Positions 1 through 8,398 of a stretch of 47,281 nucleotides of DNA are shown here, one piece after another. Origin of the DNA: Verrucomicrobiota bacterium (GTDB lineage Bacteria; Verrucomicrobiota; Verrucomicrobiia; Chthoniobacterales; UBA10450); contig QHPG01000175.1 of assembly GCA_003219005.1 (NCBI GenBank), positions 1 to 47,281 of the forward strand. The letters run 5' to 3'. Position numbers and translations under genes: made by a program. A model generated the notes under the pieces. That model was not told the DNA's origin, searched no databases, and saw nothing but the letters and a program-made list of their open reading frames with translations. How positions within the stretch are numbered: position 1 is the first letter of the stretch; each line of letters starts with the position of its first letter.

Positions 1-133
1 TCAAGTCCAAATCACTGGGCGCGCCGGGTTCGAGTTGCGGCGCGACAGTGACCCGTCGCGCTCGCGCCTTTGCCAGGTGCACGCGTTTCTTCGGCTTACG
101 GCGCGTAGAAGCAATTAGTTTCGTTGGTTCCAT
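1..133 (-). CDS. partial 5' end of an unidentified protein (MEPTKLIASTRRKPKKRVHLAKARARRVTVAPQLEPGAPSDLDL...), divergent from treS and running off the left edge
   Basis: Open frame on the minus strand from ATG (CAT at 131-133) to the window edge with no stop; too short for the ORF track. Confidence 0.35.
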   Translation of the reverse strand, partial: MEPTKLIASTRRKPKKRVHLAKARARRVTVAPQLEPGAPSDLDL

Positions 134-306
134 CTGTAATCAGAAATTGGAGCAATCAGGAACAGGATCGAGCGCAAAGTCGCAATCGCGTGTCTTAATC
201 TGCGCAGGCGACTTCGTCCACTGGTTTTCCGGCTCCGAAATCGGTTGACCCCGAAAGTGTTCGCAGTTGATTGCACGCTGCATTTTGTGCGTCAAAAATT
301 AGTCGC

Positions 307-3300
307 ATGGCACAGGGGCCTAATAATACATCTATCGATCCGCTTTGGTACAAGGACGCCGTCATCTACGAGCTGCACGTTAAAACTTTTTGCGACAGCG
401 ACGGGGACGGAATGGGCGACTTCCGCGGTCTGATCGAAAAGCTGGATTATCTCCAGGAACTGGGGATTACCGCCATCTGGTTGCTGCCATTCTATCCGTC
501 TCCGCTGCGCGATGATGGTTACGACATTGCCGATTATTTCGACGTTAATCCAAATTTCGGCACGCTCGATGATTTCCGCGCTCTTCTGGACGCGGCGCAT
601 AAGCGTAATCTGCGCGTGATTACGGAACTGGTAATCAATCACACGTCCGATCAAAATCCGTGGTTCCAAAAGTCTCGACGTGCTGTAGCTGCAACGGGAG
701 TCGGTGGCTCCGGCCGCGCAGGATCGAGATCGCAGGCTGCGGTCGGCACCGGCGTTTCAAATGATGACCTTGCTTACAAGGACTTCTACGTCTGGAGCGA
801 CAATCCAGAGAAATACAAGGATGCGCGAATCATCTTCAAAGACTTTGAAACATCGAACTGGGCATGGGACCCGGTCGCAAAAGCGTATTATTGGCATCGG
901 TTTTATTCGCATCAGCCGGATTTGAATTTTGATAACCCGGCCGTGCATGATGCAGTGGAGAAGGTCTGCGATTTCTGGTTGTCCCTGGGTGTAGACGGAG
1001 TTCGTCTCGATGCTGTTCCGTACCTGTACGAACGGGAAGATACTAACTGTGAGAACCTGGCCGAAACACATCAGTATCTGCGCAAACTGCGCGCTCATGT
1101 CGATGCCAAATTCGCGAACCGTATGCTACTTGCGGAGGCCAACCAATGGCCGGAGGACGCGGCTGCTTATTTTGGCAAAGGGGACGAGTCACACATGAGT
1201 TTTCATTTTCCCCTCATGCCGCGCATGTTCATGGCGCTGCAAATGGAAGATCGGTTTCCGATCATCGACATTCTGGAGCAGACTCCATCGATTCCCGAGA
1301 ATTGCCAGTGGGCCATGTTTCTGCGCAACCATGACGAGCTCACGCTCGAAATGGTGACGGATGAGGAGCGCGACTACATGTATCGGGTTTACGCTACCGA
1401 TCCGCACGCGCGGATTAATCTTGGCATCCGCCGGCGGCTTGCTCCGCTGCTCGCAAACAGTCGTCGCAAAATCGAGCTGCTGAACACGCTGCTGTTCTCA
1501 ATGCCCGGCACGCCGATCATTTACTATGGCGATGAGATCGGCATGGGTGACAATTTTTACCTGGGCGATCGCAACGGTTGCCGCACGCCAATGCAATGGA
1601 GCCCGGACCGCAACGCCGGATTCTCGAGAGCGAACCCACAGCAGCTTTATCTGCCAGTCACGATCGACCCGGAATATCATTACGAAGCCGTCAACGTTGA
1701 GAACCAGCAGAAAAATCTCTCCTCGCTGCTGTGGTGGTTACGCCGAGTCATTGCAATGCGGAAAAATTTCAAGGCGTTTTCGCGCGGCTCTCTCGAATTT
1801 CTCAACCCGGACAACGCGAAAGTTCTGGCGTTCCTTCGCCGTTGGGAAAACGAGACCATAGTGGTGGTGGCAAACCTTTCGCGCTTCGCGCAGTCGGCGG
1901 AGTTGGATCTTGCGCGCTTTGCCGGCCAGGTGCCGATGGAAGTTTTTAGCCGCAATTTGTTTCGGCCGATCAGGAAATCGCGCTACGTCATCACGCTCGG
2001 CCCGCACGCTTATTATTGGTTTGCGCTGCAAGCGCCGACCGACGCTCGCCGCGCGTCGAAGAAGCACGTTGTGCCAACGATCAAAGCGCCGGCGGAGCTG
2101 GATATCCTGCTTGGCAATAGCCAACGAGAACAGCTCGAGCGCGAAGTCTTGCCCAATTACATCCGTAACTGCCGCTGGTTTGGCTCCAAGGCGCGAAGCT
2201 TTCGCCACCTCAAGGTGGTGGAGCAGCTTCCTATTTCCTCCGACCGCGACGGCGCGCGACTTTTGTTCGTTGAGGTAAATTATCTGGACGCTTCTGGAGA
2301 AACGTATGCGATTCCGGTGAAGATCGCCTCCGGCGAAGCGGCCCGTTCGGTTTCCCAGAGCGCCTCGCACGCGATCATCGCGCATTTCGCAGGCAGCGGC
2401 GGCGCCATTCTATTCGACGCGATCTGGGACGCGACGTTTCGCTCGCAACTGTTCGAGGCGATTGTGCAACGCCAAGCCATCAAAGGGCAGGTCAGCAATC
2501 TTGTCGGCCTCGTGTGCGAGAAGCTGGAGCCCGATCAACTCGTTGCGTCGGGTAAATCACAGGTTTTCGGCACGGAACAAAGCAACTCTTCAATGCTCTT
2601 CGACAATAAATTCTTCCTAAAGCTGTATCGTAAACTCGAAGACGGCGTGAACCCTGATGTTGAATTAAACCGGTTCCTCACGGAGTACACCGAGTTCCCA
2701 AACGTGCCGGCTTTCGTCGGGGCACTCGAATATCGCCGGACAAAGGCTGAACCAACTGTCGTTTGCCTGTTGCAGCGCGCGGTCGCGAGCGAAGGCGACG
2801 TTTGGACACTCACCGTGGACGCGCTCGGTCGCTACTATGAGCGAGTACTGGAGCGCAAAGCCGATCTTCAGAATGAGACAGCGCCGCCCGGTGCGCTTCT
2901 CGACGAACTGATTGGCGGAGTGTATCCCGACAAGGCAAAGCTATTAGCACAGCGTACGGGCGAATTGCATCTGGCGCTCGCCTCACGCACGGACAACCCC
3001 GCATTCGCGCCGGAGCCTTTTAACGCCATGGCGCAGCGCTCGGTTTACCAAAATATGCGAGGATCGCTGCGGCGCGCGTTTACTTTTCTGAAAAAGAAAT
3101 TGCCAGATCTGTCCCGAGCATTTCGAGATGAAGCGAAGGAAGTGCTCGCCGCGGAACAGGAGATACTCGCGCGCGAAAAACGGCTGCTGGATCGCCGCAC
3201 CAACGCCGCGAAAATTCGCATCCACGGCGATTATCATCTGGGACAGTTGCTTTATACCGGAAAAGATTTTGTCATTCTCGATTTTGAAGGCGAACCGGCG

Positions 3301-3663
3301 CGTCCACTGAGCGACCGCAAATTGAAACGTTCCGCGCTGCGTGACGTCGCTGGCATGATGCGCTCGTTCCAATACGCCGCTTACAGCGCCCTCTGGCAGC
3401 CTGCCATGCGCAAAGAAGATGTGCCTTTCCTCGAGCGCTGGGCCGATCTCTGGTATCGCCAGGCGAGCAGCGTCTTTTTGCAAAGATATCTGGAGACGAC
3501 CACCGGCGCGATTTTCATCCCGAAAAGCGAGGACCTCCAGATTATGCTCGAAGCCTACTTGCTCGACAAAGCGGTGTATGAAATCGGGTACGAGCTGAAC
3601 AATCGTCCCACGTGGGTCGTCATCCCCATCCGCGGTATCAAACACATTTTGCAGGCGGTCTAA
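307..3663 (+). CDS. treS: maltose alpha-D-glucosyltransferase/trehalose synthase fused to C-terminal maltokinase
   Basis: GH13 motifs (DGVRLDAVPYLYERE, LRNHDELTLEMV, YYGDEIGMGDN) followed by maltokinase domain (NYIRNCRWFGSKAR, IRIHGDYHLGQLLYTGKDFVILDFEGEP); likely start MAQGPNNTS at 307. Confidence 0.93.
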   Translation: MAQGPNNTSIDPLWYKDAVIYELHVKTFCDSDGDGMGDFRGLIEKLDYLQELGITAIWLLPFYPSPLRDDGYDIADYFDVNPNFGTLDDFRALLDAAHKRNLRVITELVINHTSDQNPWFQKSRRAVAATGVGGSGRAGSRSQAAVGTGVSNDDLAYKDFYVWSDNPEKYKDARIIFKDFETSNWAWDPVAKAYYWHRFYSHQPDLNFDNPAVHDAVEKVCDFWLSLGVDGVRLDAVPYLYEREDTNCENLAETHQYLRKLRAHVDAKFANRMLLAEANQWPEDAAAYFGKGDESHMSFHFPLMPRMFMALQMEDRFPIIDILEQTPSIPENCQWAMFLRNHDELTLEMVTDEERDYMYRVYATDPHARINLGIRRRLAPLLANSRRKIELLNTLLFSMPGTPIIYYGDEIGMGDNFYLGDRNGCRTPMQWSPDRNAGFSRANPQQLYLPVTIDPEYHYEAVNVENQQKNLSSLLWWLRRVIAMRKNFKAFSRGSLEFLNPDNAKVLAFLRRWENETIVVVANLSRFAQSAELDLARFAGQVPMEVFSRNLFRPIRKSRYVITLGPHAYYWFALQAPTDARRASKKHVVPTIKAPAELDILLGNSQREQLEREVLPNYIRNCRWFGSKARSFRHLKVVEQLPISSDRDGARLLFVEVNYLDASGETYAIPVKIASGEAARSVSQSASHAIIAHFAGSGGAILFDAIWDATFRSQLFEAIVQRQAIKGQVSNLVGLVCEKLEPDQLVASGKSQVFGTEQSNSSMLFDNKFFLKLYRKLEDGVNPDVELNRFLTEYTEFPNVPAFVGALEYRRTKAEPTVVCLLQRAVASEGDVWTLTVDALGRYYERVLERKADLQNETAPPGALLDELIGGVYPDKAKLLAQRTGELHLALASRTDNPAFAPEPFNAMAQRSVYQNMRGSLRRAFTFLKKKLPDLSRAFRDEAKEVLAAEQEILAREKRLLDRRTNAAKIRIHGDYHLGQLLYTGKDFVILDFEGEPARPLSDRKLKRSALRDVAGMMRSFQYAAYSALWQPAMRKEDVPFLERWADLWYRQASSVFLQRYLETTTGAIFIPKSEDLQIMLEAYLLDKAVYEIGYELNNRPTWVVIPIRGIKHILQAV

Positions 3664-3757
3664 ACCTGAGCCAAGGATACGACACAGATGAAGGATTCTG
3701 TTTTCCGATTTATGAAAATCTGTGTAAATCTGTGGCTCTAAATTAAGGCATTACATC

Positions 3758-4429
3758 ATGAATCAATATCTTGACGAAATCGACAATGACATCGCGGCCA
3801 AACATCTTTTGAAACATCCGTTTTATCTCGCGTGGACGCGCGGGGAGCTGAGCAAAGACGCGCTCGCGGATTATGCGCGGCAATATTATCACCACGTCGC
3901 GGCGTTCCCGACGTATCTTTCGGCGGTGCACGCCAAGTGCGAGGATCAAGCGACGCGGAAGCAATTGCTGAACAACTTGATCGATGAAGAAGCTGGCTCG
4001 CCGAACCATCCCGAGCTGTGGCTGAAATTTGCTGAAGGCCTCGGCCTTTCCAATTCCAATGTGCACAAATCCGAAAAATGGCCGGAGACGAAAAACTTGA
4101 TCGACACGTTCCGATCAGTTTGTGGTAACGAATCGACAGCAGAGAGCCTCGCGGCCCTTTACGCCTATGAGAGCCAAATTCCTGCAGTCTGCGAATCGAA
4201 AATCGACGGATTGAAGAGACATTACGGCTTCACCAATCCTGAGCGTTATCGGTATTTCACCGTCCACATCGAAACGGATCGCGAACACTCCGCCACCGAA
4301 CGCAAACTGCTGAGTGGTTACGTCCATGATCGAAATTTCGGATCCGTAAAAGCGTCAGTGAACCGCGTGCTTGACGCGCTCTGGGAAATGCTCTCCGGCG
4401 TTTGCCGCCGTCACGCCATCGCGTGCTGA
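3758..4429 (+). CDS. CADD-family, PqqC/TenA-like diiron protein (putative pABA/folate-related)
   Basis: HPFYLAWTRGELSKDALADYARQYYHHVAAFPTYLSAVHAKCED...DEEAGSPNHPELW...ALYAYESQIP...HIETDREHS resembles chlamydial CADD (CT610) throughout. Confidence 0.85.
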   Translation: MNQYLDEIDNDIAAKHLLKHPFYLAWTRGELSKDALADYARQYYHHVAAFPTYLSAVHAKCEDQATRKQLLNNLIDEEAGSPNHPELWLKFAEGLGLSNSNVHKSEKWPETKNLIDTFRSVCGNESTAESLAALYAYESQIPAVCESKIDGLKRHYGFTNPERYRYFTVHIETDREHSATERKLLSGYVHDRNFGSVKASVNRVLDALWEMLSGVCRRHAIAC

Positions 4430-4481
4430 GGTAGGGACATCGCGCTGCGATGTCCGGACGGCGCAGCGCGTCGTCCCTACC
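4430..4481. repeat. twin-hairpin element R1 filling the convergent gap between the CADD gene and htrA
   Basis: Outer GGTAGGGAC (4430-4438)/GTCCCTACC (4473-4481); hairpin 1 GGACATCGC-GCT-GCGATGTCC (4435-4455); hairpin 2 GGACGGCGC-AGC-GCGTCGTCC (4456-4476). Confidence 0.9.
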
Positions 4482-4483
4482 AA

Positions 4484-6010
4484 CTATCGCGGTCGCAGGA
4501 CCAGAAACGAACGCGACCGATGCCGGCAGACTGATAAGACTTGCGGTTGGCTCGGATCGACTGCAGCAGCGATCTCGTTGTAATCTGAAACTGATGTCAC
4601 CGGCTGTTGATTGATTTCTTCAATCACATCGCCTTTTTGCAATTCCGCCACGCCACTATCGGGATCGACACCGGTGACCAATACGCCTTGCACATTCGCA
4701 GGTAGATCAAGCTGCCCCGCCATCTCCTGCGTGAGTTCTCCCACATGAATCGAAGCAAGAGGATTGCTCGCCGCTTCTTCTTCGTTCGGTTGTCGAGGAG
4801 TTTGGGGCTGTAAGGGTGCTCGCCTCGGCAATGCACTCGAAGTCTGATATTCCTGCGGCTGTTCTTTGATTTGAGTTGTCACCTTCAACGGCTTGCCATC
4901 ACGCACGATTTCCAGTTCCACGTTCTTGTTCAGCTCGGTCTGCGCCACGATGTTTCTGAGCGTGCCCATAGTTTTCACATCGCGCCCATTAAACTTCCGA
5001 ATGACGTCGCCCGGCTGCAATTGCGCCTGTGCAGCGGGCGATCCCGAAATGACTTGGTCGATCACCACTCCTTCGTTGTCGGTCGCACTTTGCTGCCCTG
5101 ACTGCACCGCGCGACTCACGATTCCCAGATAACCGCGAATTATACGGCCATGTTTCACCACGCTCTCGAGCGCCGTGCGAACGGTGTTGGATGGAATCGC
5201 AAAGCCGATTCCTTGCGAACCGCCACTGCTGGAAACGATTTGTTCGTTAATGCCAACAACTTCCCCTCGCAAATTGATCAACGGCCCGCCACTGTTGCCT
5301 GGATTAATTGCGGCGTTGGTTTGGAGCAGATCACCGCGAAAATCCGTGCTGTTCGGTCTTCCCTTCCAGCTGATAATTCCATCTGTCACCGTCTCCTGGA
5401 GACCAAACGGATTGCCGATAGCCAGCACAAAATCTCCTGGTTGCACTGTGTCCGAGTCAGCAAGTTTCAGCGGTTTGACACCCGGCTCATCGATTTTGAG
5501 CACCGCCAGGTCCAACTGGGAATCGGCACCGACCAACCGGGCCTTCTTGGTGCGGCCATCGCTCAACTGCACCTCAATCTCGTCCACCTGATCGACCACG
5601 TGATTGTTGGTAATGATATGACCTTCATTAGTCACAATCACCCCCGAACCCAGCGAGTTTTGCACCAGCGACTCGTCTCGTGGAGTGCGAAATCGCCGCT
5701 GCTGATTACCGAAGAAAAACTCGAATGGATCAAGGCCATATTCGCGGCGAATGCCGACTTTCTTGGACGTTTTCACCGCAACAACGGAGGGCAGCACGCT
5801 GCTGACAAGCGCACGCCGTTCTCGGTTCAATGCCTCCAGCGATGCGACTTGCTTTGAGTCCACACTCGGCTGCGAGGCCAACGTGTACTTTTCCGATTTT
5901 CTGGTGGATGGTAGATTCAACCCTCCGTGCTTAAGGCGGTAATCGTAGAGCAGGGAAATTCCCGCGCTGACCAGCAGAACAAACAGCAAAAATTTCGCGA
6001 GATTTTTCAT
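4484..6010 (-). CDS. degP: HtrA/DegP-type periplasmic trypsin-like serine protease with two PDZ domains
   Basis: Signal/anchor N-terminus; catalytic motifs TNNHVV, SQLDLAVLK, NPGNSGGPL; two PDZ-like regions. Confidence 0.92.
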   Translation of the reverse strand: MKNLAKFLLFVLLVSAGISLLYDYRLKHGGLNLPSTRKSEKYTLASQPSVDSKQVASLEALNRERRALVSSVLPSVVAVKTSKKVGIRREYGLDPFEFFFGNQQRRFRTPRDESLVQNSLGSGVIVTNEGHIITNNHVVDQVDEIEVQLSDGRTKKARLVGADSQLDLAVLKIDEPGVKPLKLADSDTVQPGDFVLAIGNPFGLQETVTDGIISWKGRPNSTDFRGDLLQTNAAINPGNSGGPLINLRGEVVGINEQIVSSSGGSQGIGFAIPSNTVRTALESVVKHGRIIRGYLGIVSRAVQSGQQSATDNEGVVIDQVISGSPAAQAQLQPGDVIRKFNGRDVKTMGTLRNIVAQTELNKNVELEIVRDGKPLKVTTQIKEQPQEYQTSSALPRRAPLQPQTPRQPNEEEAASNPLASIHVGELTQEMAGQLDLPANVQGVLVTGVDPDSGVAELQKGDVIEEINQQPVTSVSDYNEIAAAVDPSQPQVLSVCRHRSRSFLVLRPR

Positions 6011-8244
6011 TAACTAACGTTGGAAAAAGTGCGTCCGTGTTTTTCGACAATCAAACGCCGGAAACGTTGATTCTCAGGCGATTCCAGCCGCGGATCTGCC
6101 TGGAAGATTGACATGGCCGCCGTGCGCGCGCGCCGCATCAAATGCGCATCCGTCTTTAAGTTACCGATCTTAAGCGCAGGCAGACCGCTTTGCGCTGTGC
6201 CGAGCAAATCGCCCGGGCCGCGCAATTCCCAGTCCGCTTCCGCCACCTCAAAGCCATTACTGGTTCTTTCCAAAACGGCGAGCTTTGCCGAAGCCTCCTT
6301 CGCATGAGGTGAGGTCAGCAGGATGCAATATGATTTATGCTCGCCGCGGCCGATCCGCCCCCGAAGTTGATGCAGTTGCGCCAGACCAAATCGCTCTGCG
6401 TTTTCGATCAGCATCACGCTCGCATTCGGAACATCGACACCGACCTCAAGCACAGTCGTGCTGATCAACGTGCTCGTGTCGCCGCGCCGAAAGCGTTCCA
6501 TGATCTGCTGTTTCTCTGGCGCCGGAATTCGGCCGTGAAGCAATTCGCAGCGAAACGGATGCAAACGCTCTTGCCACACTTCGTACTCGGCTGCTGCCGC
6601 TTTCACATCCAATTTTTCACTTTCATCGATTAACGGATAAATCACGTACAGCTGGCGGCCTCTTTCCAATTGACCTCGCAAAAAGATAAGGACCTCACTG
6701 AGCTTGGACTCATCGCGCACGGCGGTGACGATTTTTCCCCGGTTCCGTGGCATCTCATCGATGGTTGAAACATCGAGATCGCCGTAAATCGTCATCGTTA
6801 GAGTGCGCGGGATTGGCGTGGCGGTCATGACGAGTACGTCGGGCGCTGGTTCGCGCGCTGTCAGTCGGGCGCGTTCCGCCACTCCAAACTTGTGCTGCTC
6901 ATCAATCACCGCGAGCCCAAGATTCGAAAATGAAACCGATTCGTAGAGCAATGCGTGCGTTCCGACAATGATCTGCGCTTCGTCGCGCGCGAACGACGCT
7001 TCGGATTGGGGAGCATACGCGTTTCGCGTGTGGGTCGTTGCGTCTCGCGACGACGAACTTTTCTCCCGATCTCGCTGCGCATCAGAAGTTCGTGCTGTTG
7101 AGACAACAGCACTAGCACCCGAGACGGGCGCGCTCCCCGGAATTTGTGCTTCGCGCTCAAACAGCGGCAGCGGCCCGCTCTGTTCCTGCCGCGCGGCTGT
7201 TCTCAATGCGATCCGTACACCCATCGGCTCGAGCCAGCGCCGCAACACATCGTAATGTTGCTCGGCTAGAATCTGCGTCGGCGCCATGAAGGCGGTTTGA
7301 TATCCGGCTTCAACCGCTAGAAGCATCGCCGCTATGGCGACGACTGTTTTGCCTGAGCCAACGTCGCCTTGCAGCAAACGATTCATCGCGTGGGCCGTCG
7401 CAAGGTCGCGACGGATTTCCGCGATGACTTTTCTCTGCGCGCCGGTCAGTTCGAACGGAAGCGACTTCAGAATTCTGTCGAGCAATGCGCCAGACCCGCA
7501 GTGCGCCCGGCCGCTACGAATCGATGCATCGGCTCGTCGCGATGCAATCAGCATTTGCATTGCGAAGAATTCGGAAAGGACCAAATGCTCGCGCGCGGCA
7601 TCTCGCTGCTCCCAATTTTCCGGGAAATGAATGGCGCGAATCGCCGTCGCCCGCGTCATCTCGCCGTTCATTAGCGCGTGCGGCAATAGTGTTTTGAAAG
7701 GGTGATCGGCAACTTCATTCAAAAGCCGATAAACCATGCTGCGCAACATGCGCTGCGAAAGACCTTCCGTCGCGGGATAGATCGGCGCGATTCTGCGAAA
7801 ATGGATCGATATTTCCTCGTCATTCTCGATGACCTCAAACTCTGGATGATCCATGCAGATTCGCTTTCCGCGCAGGCGCGGCTTTCCAAAGACAACGATG
7901 CGCTGGCCGGTCCCGATCATTTTTTGCACGTAATGCAGATTGAACCATCGACACACCAGCGGCTCGCTCAGAGCGTTTGCCTGCGATTCTTGCAACGTGG
8001 CTTCAAAGATTTTTTTCCAGCCGCCAAAACGACGCAGCGAAGTTTTGGTCACCTCGCCACAAAGACACACCGGCACATCGCTTTCCTCGCGCGGAAAACG
8101 CGGGAACTCGGTGCGATCTTCGTGACGCCGCGGAAAGTGCGTGAGCAGGTCTTCTACCGTCTCAATCCCGAGGCGCCGCAGCGCGAGAATTTTCGGACGC
8201 GGGACCCAAGTTAACTCTTCAAGTTTTTGCGAGACGTCGATCAT
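6010..8244 (-). CDS. recG: ATP-dependent DNA helicase RecG (with unusual in-frame insert)
   Basis: LLQGDVGSGKTVVA, MAPTQILAEQH, VIDEQHKFGV, MTATPIPRTL, QLRGRIGRGEHKSYC; probable start MIDVSQKLEEL at 8244, since the longer ORF start reads through repeat DNA. Confidence 0.94.
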   Translation of the reverse strand: MIDVSQKLEELTWVPRPKILALRRLGIETVEDLLTHFPRRHEDRTEFPRFPREESDVPVCLCGEVTKTSLRRFGGWKKIFEATLQESQANALSEPLVCRWFNLHYVQKMIGTGQRIVVFGKPRLRGKRICMDHPEFEVIENDEEISIHFRRIAPIYPATEGLSQRMLRSMVYRLLNEVADHPFKTLLPHALMNGEMTRATAIRAIHFPENWEQRDAAREHLVLSEFFAMQMLIASRRADASIRSGRAHCGSGALLDRILKSLPFELTGAQRKVIAEIRRDLATAHAMNRLLQGDVGSGKTVVAIAAMLLAVEAGYQTAFMAPTQILAEQHYDVLRRWLEPMGVRIALRTAARQEQSGPLPLFEREAQIPGSAPVSGASAVVSTARTSDAQRDREKSSSSRDATTHTRNAYAPQSEASFARDEAQIIVGTHALLYESVSFSNLGLAVIDEQHKFGVAERARLTAREPAPDVLVMTATPIPRTLTMTIYGDLDVSTIDEMPRNRGKIVTAVRDESKLSEVLIFLRGQLERGRQLYVIYPLIDESEKLDVKAAAAEYEVWQERLHPFRCELLHGRIPAPEKQQIMERFRRGDTSTLISTTVLEVGVDVPNASVMLIENAERFGLAQLHQLRGRIGRGEHKSYCILLTSPHAKEASAKLAVLERTSNGFEVAEADWELRGPGDLLGTAQSGLPALKIGNLKTDAHLMRRARTAAMSIFQADPRLESPENQRFRRLIVEKHGRTFSNVS

Positions 8245-8248
8245 ACGA

Positions 8249-8398
8249 AGCTCCAAGCACCAAGCTCCAACATCCAGAGAAATTCCAAGCTTCAATAAAT
8301 TAAAGCAAAGAAAAGAAACCAAGGAGTGACGGCTTGGCAGCCGTCATTTCTTGAGTGCTTGAGGCTTCTCTGGAATTTGGATGTTGAAATTTGGTGCT
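8249..8398. repeat. inverted heptamer-periodic array with central hairpin between recJ and recG
   Basis: Left AGCTCCA AGCACCA AGCTCCA ACATCCA (8249-8276); right TGGAATT TGGATGT TGAAATT TGGTGCT (8371-8398); centre GACGGC-TTGGCA-GCCGTC. Confidence 0.8.

Noticed and set aside
292-669. Numerous ORFs antisense to treS, recG, recJ, xseA, glgB and other genes (e.g. 1738-2385 -, 5150-5857 +, 32071-32856 -)
   Set aside because: They overlap strongly supported conserved genes and show no recognisable domains; expected by-product of GC-rich coding DNA
3682-3745. ACACAGAT...ATCTGTGTAAATCTGTG inverted/direct repeat between treS and the CADD gene
   Set aside because: Short (8-9 bp) and of a low-complexity type common in intergenic DNA; not enough to claim an element
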